DNA from: Oryzias latipes
Taxonomy: Eukaryota > Chordata > Actinopteri > Beloniformes > Adrianichthyidae
Direction: 5' to 3'
Length of the DNA: 64,000 nucleotides
NCBI RefSeq assembly: GCF_002234675.1
Contig: NC_019867.2
Span: forward strand, 28,137,166-28,201,165
How positions within the stretch are numbered: position 1 is the first letter of the stretch; each line of letters opens with the position of its first letter. The translations under genes and the position numbers were made by a program. Below the pieces are notes generated by a model. That model had not been told where the DNA came from and did no database searches. It saw only the letters and a list, made by a program, of their open reading frames with translations. This document shows, piece by piece, positions 56,801 through 64,000 of this stretch.

Positions 56801-59800
56801 ACTTCCACAGCTACCACCCTCCAGAATTCCAGAAACTTTAGCCGCCGTTCCTGAATCTGATGTGTCGGTTCTCAATGCGCCCCCTCCTGTCAAGTCTTCT
56901 CTTGATGCAGAGTTGTCCTCTAGAGCCCTTGATGCCTCAACAGATTCTGATTTACTTCCTGTCGCTGGGGTTCCTCCAGTAGTAGCCTCCCCTGACAGTG
57001 TCCCTAAAGCCCCAATGGAAACGGAAGAGCCTTTATTACCTCCCTCTGGAGTTGATGATGTGGCAACAGGTACAGTTCCTGCCATGACAGAGCCTTCTAA
57101 CCCTGCGAAAAAACCTGAACAGATATCAGAATCAAAAAATTCCGAACAAGTGCCTGATGGCAATCTAGAACCTGATAGGAAAGGAGATTCTTCTAAGGAG
57201 GAATTAGCTGGAGAAGCAACAAAAGAAAAGCCTGAAGAAAAGAAAGATTCCAGTGAAAAGAGAACAGGAGAGCAAAAGAAGGAAAAAGGTACTGAAAAAT
57301 GTTTTAAAGTAAAAGACTCAGCCGTTTTGAAAAGTTTTATGATGGAAATACATTCTAAACCTGATGAACTAAACTGTCAATGTTTCTGAAGAGAAAACTA
57401 AGGAGAAAAAGGAAGAAAAAAGCAAGACGAAGGAAGACAAGGACTTAGAGAAAAAAGGTACAAAAGTTAGCAACAAAAAATGGCTATACTCCACTGAGAA
57501 TAGTGTTTATTTGGTTCTAGCTGTGGTAAGAATATTAGTTAGCAGTGGTAAGTCACATGAATTAGTTATAGTATAGTTCTTTTTAACATTTTTGCCCTTA
57601 TGCCTTGTTACTTTTACGACTACCCAACTTGCTTTGTGTCTAAAGCAACCCAGAAGATTCTGATTCCAGGAGGACCAAAGTTTAGTCAGCTTTCAAAAAT
57701 CATTTATGTCAACTTTCAGGGTAAGTCATCCCACACTCTAGCTCCAGTATACCAGAGCCCCCCTATTAAAGACCTCTAAAGAAAATAGGCTTCAAATTGA
57801 GAACATGTTCATTTTCTTTACTCAGTTAATCATACCCAACAGAAACAGTTTCCTGCTTTGTCTGAATTGAAACCTTGCCTCCCATCCTTTAGAATACTCT
57901 ATAGCCCGCAGTAACACAAACATAACAGCATTAACAGGTTTAGAATAAAAAGAAAAACAGTTAAGTAAGTTGCTTTTCACTTCAGTGTTTATGTTGTTTT
58001 TTGTAAGGTGGAGCCTAGTTATTATACAGGAGTACTTTGGGATCTGTTATAGCTTCTAATTGTGTGTTTATTTGTGACAGATTGTGAGTGTAATGGTCAC
58101 TCAAACCGATGCAGCTACATTGACTTTGTCAACGTGGTCACATGTGTGAGCTGTAAGCACAACACGCGAGGGCAGAACTGTCAGTTTTGTCGCCTTGGTT
58201 ACTACAGAAACATAGAATTGCCGTTGGAGGATGAAAACATCTGTCTGGGTTAGTACTGCTCATGCTACACACAAACCCACTCTTCAGTGTTGGAATATAA
58301 TCTGTGTAGATCTTATGGAAAAAAAGGAAAAAAACAGATTGGAAAAAACAAATCATTAACATTAGGTCAAGAACTAATGCCACTTTTTGTCTTTTGTTAA
58401 GGTTTGCCAATTTGAGGAAGCAGCAGATAATCATAGAATCCCTTAGATCTGGTTTGTGGATGATTCTTGTTCACTTTGTCTCTGAAACCACAAAATGCTT
58501 CATAAATCATTAAGACAGCCAAGTACATTTATTGTTTTGCTCTTTTAAAAGATAGAATCTAATGTGTTTCAACTGCAAAATGTTTTACATGGTTATCAAT
58601 TTTTTTTTTTCAGTTTAATACATACAGACCTTAAAGTCCCACTCCAATCATCTTTTTGACAATTTGTAAAAGTATTCCTAGTGGACTTTTAATCATGAGT
58701 CCTTTTAATCATAGCCAAAATTGAAAAAAATCTGTGTCGTTTTCCAGGACATAGTTTCTGCAGAGCGGCAGTAGTTAACTAGAAATTCACCCCCTGAGTT
58801 GTGGGCGGTACTGTTGCCGCAAAGTAAGCCAGCCTCCCCTTCCCATCACCCTTTTTTTAAATCCTTTTCCATTTGTCTACAGCTCTCACAATCCCAACCT
58901 GACATTAAAGCTGCAACACAATGGCGAGCAATATTAAAGTTATCCAGCCGTAGAGTTTTGACCCAGATGTCAGCTCAGAAAAGGAAAACAAAGACAAACA
59001 TGAATCTATTTGTCTACAAGCGGATGCGTCAGAATGGAGCAGAGCAGGGAGCTTGTGCCCTGCCAAATGTAGCACCTACTGTATGTCATTGCAATGGGCT
59101 TTTTCTAACAGCATTTTTTCGTCTGCTCCTGATTTATGTTTTGAAAAAAGACAAACTCAGAAATCTCATTTTAGGCTTAATTTTCTGTATTAATGTCCTC
59201 CATCATAGTAAAAAAGCTACAAGAACATGTTGAAAACACCAAAAACACAATTTTCATTGCTTTAAGGCAAAGCAGGTTCTGAGGAAATCACATAAGCAGG
59301 TTTAAATTGGTCAGAAAGGCTTAGAATGTTTTTGGGAGGAAGTAGAAAGCCTTGGTTAAAGTTCTGCACAGAATTAATATGTCAAGGTGGAGAGGGATCT
59401 GATAAAAACAACTTCCATTATATTGGTGACGAACCATACCACCAAAACACACTGCAAAGAGCAGAAATCCTAAAAGTTTACATCACTTAATGAAACTTGA
59501 CCTATTTCACATTTCATTTTAATACATATAAAAGCAACTTACTACCATTGCATTTACAAAAAACTTATAGTACATTATGAAATTTAAAAAGTTAAAAGTG
59601 TGCAAAGACAAGGTACAGCCTCTGTGTTTGCATTGCATTTTGATTTTGGCTCATGTGTTTTTACGAAATGTATTTGTCATACATTATATTATATTTATTT
59701 TTTTAAAGATTTTTAAACATTTTACTTTCCTGCAGATTCATTTCTGATTCACAAAACCCTAAAAAAACAATAATGATTTTCCGTTATGGATGAAATATTG

Positions 59801-60582
59801 AGGTTCTGATGATAATTTGGTTACAATTTAATTTCCCTTGAACAACGCTTTCATTGAGGTTGAAATAAATCTGGGACCAAATAATTTCTTTGTGAATATA
59901 TTATATTACTAAAAGTAAAAGTAAACAACATTGTGCCGGCAGTGCCGTAAGAAGCCGTTTGATCGACAATGCTCTTCAAAAGGAGTGAAATCTCCTCCTC
60001 TTTTCCCACACCTGTTGAAGATGATGGAGAAACAGACGTGTGTGTTTGTTCTCAGAATGCGAGTGCAGCACAGTGGGCAGCACGTCTCCATACTGCTCAG
60101 AGTCCGGTCTCTGCAGCTGTAAGAGTGGAACCACAGGGAGGAGCTGTGACTCCTGTTTATCTGGCTACACCTGGAGAGGAGACGGAGCTGGATGCACAGG
60201 TAAGAAAGTGGGAGGAGCAGAACTCCTTAAAAGAACAATTGTTAGCTACCACTATGACAAATCTGAATACAATTTCTAACTGTCTTCCTTCCCTCAGAGA
60301 ACTTGTGTGACTCAGAACAGTTGATTTGTCAGAACGGTGGGACCTGCATAGACTTCCAGCGCTGCGTCTGTCCAGAAAAGTTCACAGGTAAAAAGGATGT
60401 GTGGATGATGATGTGGGAAATGTTAGTTGTCATGGTGATGCTTTGTGTCTGCAGGTCCGTTCTGTGAGCGCAGCGTCTGTCTGAAGAACAACAAATGCCA
60501 AGAAAATGCTAAAGGCTCCTCTTCCTCACTGACATCACAGCTATACCTGCTAAGTCTTGGTCTGATCACCTGCCTCCGTTGA
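41860..60582 (+). CDS. ntng2: Netrin-G2, GPI-anchored synaptic adhesion protein (12 coding exons)
   Basis: Netrin-G2 is an axonal GPI-anchored protein whose known partner is NGL-2 (LRRC4). Exons: 41860-42108, 49815-50073, 51040-51185, 51305-51543, 52143-52315, 52389-52412, 55300-57288, 57392-57457, 58081-58248, 60056-60199, 60298-60387, 60455-60582. All join in frame to 3675 bases (1224 residues); without the two insert exons the length would be 539, near the 530 of human NTNG2. Order: signal peptide (1 to about 30); laminin N-terminal domain (about 40-298, [25 protein letters not shown]); laminin-EGF 1 ([11 protein letters not shown]); microexon; mucin-like and Lys/Glu insert (about 363-1048); laminin-EGF 2 ([15 protein letters not shown]); laminin-EGF 3; EGF-like (CQNGGTC); hydrophobic tail after KGSSSS as GPI signal. 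Starts at Met 41860 or Met 41869 are both possible. A poly(A) signal AATAAA is at 60631. The gene could be mistaken for ntng1, but synteny favours ntng2. Confidence 0.94.
42109..44612. other. First part of ntng2 intron 1
   Basis: Single-copy-looking sequence apart from a SINE-like repeat at 42725-42965. No exon recognised. A motif GCAGAGTAATCAGATTA occurs in two near copies at about 44035 and 44092. Confidence 0.4.
42725..42965. repeat. SINE-like fish repeat
   Basis: Contains CCTCTAAAATGCTTTACAGT, CATTCACACACATTCACACAC, GGCGCCAACCTACCACCAG, CTTTCCCAAGGACACTTCAA and a tRNA-like GGGAATTGAACCTGCAAT. A familiar dispersed element of teleosts; a decayed relative is at 24400-24610. Confidence 0.7.
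45210..46004 (-). CDS. Gly/Pro/Trp-rich open frame within GC-rich retroelement copy 1 (doubtful gene)
   Basis: A 264-residue frame in the sense strand of the retroelement starts [15 protein letters not shown] and ends STIHFRRT. Copy 2 has an equivalent 272-residue frame (61727-62545) with the same start but another C-terminal frame, so one copy is frameshifted. Extreme GC content makes long open frames on several strands likely by chance. No domain is recognised. Treat as an open frame, not a proven protein. Confidence 0.2.
   Translation of the reverse strand: MGPGSICPLPLPWWGVRAPWRWRPCPLGAGSLGPAVLSPHGGGVHITPEPGVFVSLGGGSWSLPLGAGPRQTSNMAEPGRAIFITSLVGHPFFPGVPPSWAGAAGPCLAPTWTNRGPGGWLPGVRSGSPLGGPGSYLGSGRGDARNSWVVVGCSSGAVGVPLRWGPALGSSGAAGGCFPGWAGAALSFPLRLPALWLWGPRGGPAGPGMGGGLGRPGGGCSLPVPVWRWGNSGCRCCCGGGMGVGVAGRSSSFFSHSTIHFRRT
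46121..46328. repeat. Degenerate tandem dimer (about 100-base unit) inside the GC-rich element
   Basis: Two units, each starting GGTGC(A/G)GTTAAAATTGGCG and ending CTA(A/C)ATGTCTAA, follow each other. Both have GGACATCT, CAGTGATGTCC and ACCAAGG in the same places. The same dimer is in copy 2 at 62661-62868, so it belongs to the element. Confidence 0.8.
47522..48166. mobile_element. hAT-like relic (CAGGCATGTCCAAAG end)
   Basis: Left end CAGGCATGTCCAAAGTTCAA and right end AAAGGTTTGGATTCCCCTG are poorly matched inverted ends. Flanks TTCTAGAG (left) and TCTTAGAG (right) could be a decayed 8-base duplication. Interior text such as GTGGACCGCATTCAGGAG fits the fish family with this left end. No intact transposase is present. 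Confidence 0.5.
48519..49131. mobile_element. hAT element with 8-base target duplication
   Basis: Element 48527-49123 (597 bases) starts CAGAGGTCTGCAACCT and ends AGGTTGCAGACCCCTG. It is flanked by ATTTAGGG at 48519-48526 and 49124-49131. Same family as 21246-22055. The right part contains AAAGAGCCACAGTGG and GAGCCATGTGTGGCTCC. Confidence 0.92.
52389..52412 (+). CDS. ntng2: 24-base microexon of ntng2
   Basis: Bounded by TTTTCCAG and GTAAGTC. It begins GT and ends A in phase 1, reading (C)NQAETGV(T or S). It sits right after laminin-EGF 1, where netrin-G proteins have a short variable linker (human NTNG2 has a few residues such as AAAGSFGN here). Being 24 bases and phase-symmetric, it can be skipped without a frame change. 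The separation from the previous exon is only 73 bases. Confidence 0.65.
52413..55299. other. Ntng2 intron before the mucin-like exon
   Basis: AT-rich, with no exon or clear repeat ends recognised. A C-rich run occurs at about 52478-52492. Confidence 0.45.
55300..57288 (+). CDS. ntng2: Giant mucin-like cassette exon of ntng2 (1989 bases)
   Basis: Acceptor TCTTCTTCTCTGACAG and donor AAAAAG|GTACTG. The exon is exactly 663 codons long and phase 1 at both ends, so it joins the laminin-EGF 1 side (or microexon) to the next exons in frame. It encodes Ser/Thr-rich sequence first ([18 protein letters not shown]), then Pro/Asp/Leu-rich loose repeats ([32 protein letters not shown]), then a Lys/Glu-rich end ([14 protein letters not shown]). 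No cysteine occurs within the exon. Two N-glycosylation sequons (NST, NVT) are present. Typical of an O-glycosylated stalk, in great contrast to the cysteine-rich modules around it. If the donor is not used, the frame stops at 57389, giving a secreted form without the GPI signal. Confidence 0.85.
57392..57457 (+). CDS. ntng2: 66-base Lys/Glu-rich exon of ntng2
   Basis: Acceptor TGTTTCTGAAG and donor AAAAAAG|GTACAAA. It is 22 codons, phase 1 at both ends, and continues the charged tail of the previous exon ([18 protein letters not shown]). The intron before it is only 103 bases. The acceptor has a short polypyrimidine tract, so inclusion may be partial. Confidence 0.65.
58249..60055. other. 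Ntng2 intron between laminin-EGF 2 and 3
   Basis: Contains the repeat at 58631-59270. The rest is AT-rich with no recognised exon. Confidence 0.5.
58631..59270. mobile_element. Dispersed MITE-like element, copy in ntng2 intron
   Basis: Starts TTAAAGTCCCACTCCAATCA and shares GTTTTCCAGGACATAG, TCTGCAGAGCGGCAGTAGTT, TTGTCTACAAGCGGATG and AGAGCAGAGCAGGGAGC with 35466-36055. The right end (GCTTTAAGGC) is degraded. Confidence 0.7.
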
Positions 60583-60630
60583 TCCTCTGCCTTTGACTTT
60601 AAGTCACACCTACTGGTTGGATCACAGATT

Positions 60631-60636
60631 AATAAA
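60631..60636 (+). terminator. ntng2: Poly(A) signal of ntng2
   Basis: AATAAA lies 48 bases after the ntng2 stop codon (TGA 60580-60582). This implies a very short 3' UTR if it is the site used. Confidence 0.6.
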
Positions 60637-61189
60637 ATTCTAGACAGAATGAACCTGAAAAGAGTTTCTGATTTATTTTCTACATTCTAAACTCTTCCTA
60701 TAATAAAAAAAAAAAAATCCTAATAATAGTTTTTCATTTACACCACCAGTCAGGTGCTCTCCATAACAAAGATTTGGTCTTAATCTGTTTGATTTGCTAC
60801 AAAAAGCATGAATAAAAGTCATAAATGTGCAAAGCAGAATTGTTATATGGAAGTGAACGTAAAGAGACAAAGATAATAAACGTTTGACCAGGTGTTTGGT
60901 AAATGGCGAAAGAAAAGAAGCTATAACTGAACGGAGCAAAAATTGAGCAAATTGAGCAAATGAGTGCGTTCAAATATTCTGTTTTCCTACTATTTCCACA
61001 ACTAAGGCAACCATGAAGGAGATGATGTAAAGATGATGCTGCAGAACGGTTAGTTTTATACAAGTTTTATTCAGTTTTTTACAGGTCCACAAATGTAAAA
61101 TAAAATAGGTTGAAGTGCAACTTGAAAGAAATAAGATACATTGAATCAAATGCAGCTGAATGACAGAATATAAGTCATTTGTTCCTTTT

Positions 61190-63790
61190 TTTTTGTTTGT
61201 TTTTTAACTTGTCCTGTCCAACAGCTAGGCAGACAGATGAGAGCTGAGGGCCTCTTGGGTTGGACATATTTTACTTTAACAAGAGGGGTTATTAATCTTC
61301 AGACAAACCAAAGGTATGTCTGAATAAACCACTTTTGTAATTGAGGCCAAACTTTATTAATTTCAAACATGTCTGAAAATCTTTGGTGTTGGACCGGACG
61401 GAAAAGGAAAGAGGGGAAGAAGAGGGAGGGACGTTAGAGAGAGGGGGGGTAGGGGGTGATAATAGGAGGGGAAGGGGGATAAGACCATGAAGCAGCATAA
61501 AGCAACAAGTTTACTGGTTGTTAATCATTATGGTAAGGTTTAAATGTAAAAAAAAACAAACAAAAAAAAAAAGGGCGTCCACACACACACTCAAATGTTA
61601 TAAACACACCTGTTAGTTGCAAAAATGTCCACCTGTCGACATGTACACAAAAGAGATAGTGTTCACACGCATACTTATCCTTAAAACCAACTAGTGTGAA
61701 ATATTTCAGTCATTCAGTCTGTTGAGCTAACACCTGTGCTCAGGTGAGTGTTTATGTTCTTCTAAAATGGATGGTGGAACGTGAAAAGAAGGAGGGAGAG
61801 TGCCCAGCCATCCCCACCCCAAGACCCCCACCGCACCAGCAGCGGCAGCCGGAATCCCCCCAACGCCACACGGGAACCGGCAGGGAACAACCGCCGCCCG
61901 GGCGACCAAGCCCGCCACCCAGGCCAGGGCCAGCAGGGCCGCCGCAAGGCCCCCAGAGCCAGAGAGCAGGGAGGCACGGAGGGAAAGAGGGCGCCGCCCC
62001 AGCCCAACCAGGAGAGCAGCCCCCCCGCCGCGCCGGGAGAACCCAACGCAGGGCCCCACCGGAGAAGGACGCCCACAGCCCCAGACGAGCACCCCACCAC
62101 CACCCAGGAGTTCCGGGCATCCCCCCGCCCCAACCCCAGGTACGAGCCAGGACCCCCCAAGGGAGACCCACTCCGCACTCCAGGCAGCCATCCGCCCGGC
62201 CCACGGTTGGTCCAGGGAGGAGCGAGGCAGGGGCCCGCCGCCCCCGCCCAGGAAGGGGGAACCCCGGGGAAAAGAGGGCCCACAAGGGGTGTTGTAAATA
62301 TGGCCCGACCAGGCTCGGCCACAGTTGGAAATTTGGCGGGGCCCAGCACTCAGGAGCAAGGACCAGAACCCACCCCCCAGGGACACGAACACCCCCGGCT
62401 CAGATGTAATGTGAACCCCCCCACCGCGCGGAGAGAGCACCGCCGGGCCCAGGAAGCCGGCACCCCGGGGACACAGCCGCCGTTGCAAAGGGGCCCGTAC
62501 CCCCCACCAGGGAAGAGGCAGGGGACAGATGGACCCAGGTCCCACCTTCCTTGCAAAATGTGTGTGCGTGTATGTGTGTTTGAGAGAGTGTGTGTGTGCA
62601 TGTGTGTGTGTTTATGTTGGGATGTATATATTGAGGGGGGAGGGGTGTGTGTACTAAGGGGGGTGCGGTTAAAATTGGCAGGTAGGGCACTAAGGGGACA
62701 TCTCCTGATTACTCACAGTGACGTCCCCTCACCCTCCCCACCAAGGGGCCCTAAATGTCTAAGGTGCGGTTAAAATTGGCGGGTAGGGTGCTAGGAGGAC
62801 ATCTGCTGCTTGCTGGCAGTGATGTCCAAGCACCCCCCCTACCAAGGGCCCTACATGTCTAAGGTGCAAATAAAACCGAAAGAGGGGGGGCCCACTCCAT
62901 ACGGCAACCACAGGAGGGGGGCCACTGCCTAGTAAACCCCCCCCCCCAAGGCTCATCGCAGGCTAAGCCCCCCACCCCCTCACCCTATTATGAGGTTATA
63001 TGAGGAAGGGGGTAAGTTGGGGACAGATGATAGACTGTCCCCCGGTGGTCAAACAGCCCCCCCCCGCCCCCCCCCCCCCCAGCAAGGGGGCCAGGCCCAC
63101 CCAGCCCCGGGGCCCCACCCCCGGAGGCGCAGACACCCCAGGCCCAGCACCACCACCCCCACACAGAGAGAGGGGAGCCAGAAAGCGCCGCCCCCCCCCG
63201 GAGCAAGCCCAGGCCCCCACCCCCAAACGCCGGCCCTAGAAGAGCTCTGGTCAGGCCTCGACGGGACCGAGGCAGCCAACCGGCCGGGGAAACCGCCGAC
63301 GGCCTCAGGGGAGACCGCGACCCGTCAACCCCCCCTGCCCCGTACCAATAGTGCCCCCCCCCCTCCCCCAGAATGCCCCCCCACAAGACAGGGCCGACAA
63401 GACCCCCACCCCACCCCACCCCCAGACCCTGCAGCCGAAGCGGATGACACCCAGAGCGACCGGGGGCCCCAAGAGGGTTGTCCCGTCCCGCCCCAGAGCC
63501 AGGGAAGGGCCGATCCCAGCCCCAGGTGTAGACGGGAAGCCCATCCAGCGCCGCTGGGCCCCCCCCTCGAGCAGCGCCCTCCGCCAACCCCCCCCCAGCA
63601 CAGGCAAAGGGACCACCCCCCCAAGCCAAGCCAGACCACCACCCCGCCCCACCCAGGCGCCGGACCCGACCCCCCGACCAACGGAGCCCCCACCACCCCC
63701 GGCCAGGCACCGGAGGCCCCGACCCCCACCCCGGCCCATGGCAGAAGGGCAAGGAGCAGCGACGACCATGTCCCCCCCACCCCCTAAGTC
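61190..63790 (-). mobile_element. GC-rich poly(A) retroelement, copy 2 (longer)
   Basis: From 61203 to about 63050 it is collinear with copy 1 (44650-46515) and highly similar by eye. It then continues with about 740 bases of extreme C-rich sequence that copy 1 lacks. In minus-strand sense copy 2 therefore keeps more of the 5' end. The poly(A) side is T-rich at 61188-61206. No clear target duplication is seen. Includes a TG-rich microsatellite (62560-62620) and the tandem dimer at 62661-62868. No reverse transcriptase is seen; the true 5' end may lie near 63790 or beyond the window. Confidence 0.78.
61727..62545 (-). CDS. Gly/Pro/Trp-rich open frame within GC-rich retroelement copy 2 (doubtful gene)
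   Basis: 272 residues from [15 protein letters not shown] to [13 protein letters not shown], in the poly(A) sense of the element. The N-terminal half matches the frame in copy 1 over many residues; the C-terminal end matches a different frame there (45185-45745). That shows an indel between copies. There is no recognised domain or membrane topology. The base composition alone could keep this frame open. Confidence 0.2.
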   Translation of the reverse strand: MGPGSICPLPLPWWGVRAPLQRRLCPRGAGFLGPAVLSPRGGGVHITSEPGVFVSLGGGFWSLLLSAGPRQISNCGRAWSGHIYNTPCGPSFPRGSPFLGGGGGPLPRSSLDQPWAGRMAAWSAEWVSLGGSWLVPGVGAGGCPELLGGGGVLVWGCGRPSPVGPCVGFSRRGGGAALLVGLGRRPLSLRASLLSGSGGLAAALLALAWVAGLVARAAVVPCRFPCGVGGIPAAAAGAVGVLGWGWLGTLPPSFHVPPSILEEHKHSPEHRC

Positions 63791-64000
63791 ACGGAGTTAG
63801 CTATGGGAGACCAGAGAGACCGAATTCTTTCAAAGTTACTTGAACTTTGGGCTGACATTTTTTCCAAGCTGATATGATCAAGCAGCAGATTTCTGTGTTG
63901 ACTTATATTTATATTTTTTTTGCTTTTCCAATTTATTAAAATAGTTTTTTTAGCAATGCAAAGAGTTATGAAAATGATAGAGCCTAAAGGCCTGTTCACA
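63791..64000. other. AT-rich tail of window
   Basis: An abrupt change from C-rich to AT-rich sequence at about 63790. No gene or repeat end is recognised. It may be flanking DNA or more of the retroelement 5' region. Confidence 0.35.

Noticed and set aside
55265..57163. Minus-strand open frames of 118-150 residues opposite the ntng2 mucin exon
   Set aside because: They are antisense shadows of a low-complexity Ser/Pro-rich coding exon and have no splice or homology support.
61781..62773. Plus-strand 330-residue Pro/Arg-rich frame, and similar frames at 45202-45873 and 62990-63787
   Set aside because: They lie antisense to the poly(A) sense of the retroelement, and extreme GC content suppresses stop codons in all frames. 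No domain is recognised.

Overview
The window is vertebrate nuclear DNA, almost certainly from a teleost fish: intron-rich genes with GT-AG junctions, and a dense mix of Tc1/mariner, pogo, hAT, L2-like LINE and SINE-like repeats typical of ray-finned fish. The short inverted-terminus repeat that begins AACCCTTGTGCTATCC and the general repeat mix remind me of medaka-like (Oryzias) genomes, but that is an impression. No prokaryotic features (operons, ribosome binding sites, CRISPR) are expected or seen.

Three genes could be rebuilt exon by exon, and all three models keep frame across every junction. (1) 3748-14155, minus strand: pomt1, protein O-mannosyltransferase 1, 19 coding exons, 719 residues. 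(2) 20039-36981, minus strand: rapgef1 (C3G), the Rap1 exchange factor with four Crk-SH3 binding motifs and a REM plus CDC25 catalytic half, 23 coding exons in the model, about 871 residues. (3) 41860-60582, plus strand: ntng2 (netrin-G2), with a laminin N-terminal domain, laminin-EGF repeats, an EGF-like module and a GPI-anchor signal, about 1224 residues if every exon is used. POMT1, RAPGEF1 and NTNG2 lie in the same neighbourhood on human 9q34, so this is a conserved block. UCK1 and MED27, which I recall from the human block, were not seen in the gaps here.

The most unusual coding feature is in ntng2. A single 1989-base exon (55300-57288) plus a 66-base exon (57392-57457) insert roughly 685 residues of cysteine-free, Ser/Thr/Pro/Asp-rich, mucin-like stalk followed by a Lys/Glu-rich segment between the first and second laminin-EGF repeats. 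Both exons are phase-1 symmetric, as is the 24-base microexon just before them (52389-52412), so each can be included or skipped without changing frame. A second notable feature is a 130-base AT-AC intron of the minor (U12) spliceosome type in rapgef1 (23974-24103).

Region by region: 1-3747 holds a broken Tc1 transposase, an old copy of a GC-rich retroelement and a LINE fragment, downstream of pomt1. 3748-14155 is pomt1, with a pogo relic carrying a nested fold-back element, LINE and SINE fragments, and a solo LTR split by a hAT-type element with 8-base target duplications. 14156-20038 is intergenic and repeat-rich. 20039-36981 is rapgef1 with hAT and other MITEs in its introns. 36982-41722 is intergenic with a cluster of MITEs, two of them forming a large palindrome. 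41723-60640 is ntng2, whose first intron (7.7 kb) holds a poly(A)-tailed GC-rich retroelement in antisense with a target duplication of about 15-17 bases. 61170-63790 is a longer copy of that same retroelement. The three genes act in different processes (ER O-mannosylation, Rap1 signalling downstream of Crk, and synaptic adhesion) and share location only.
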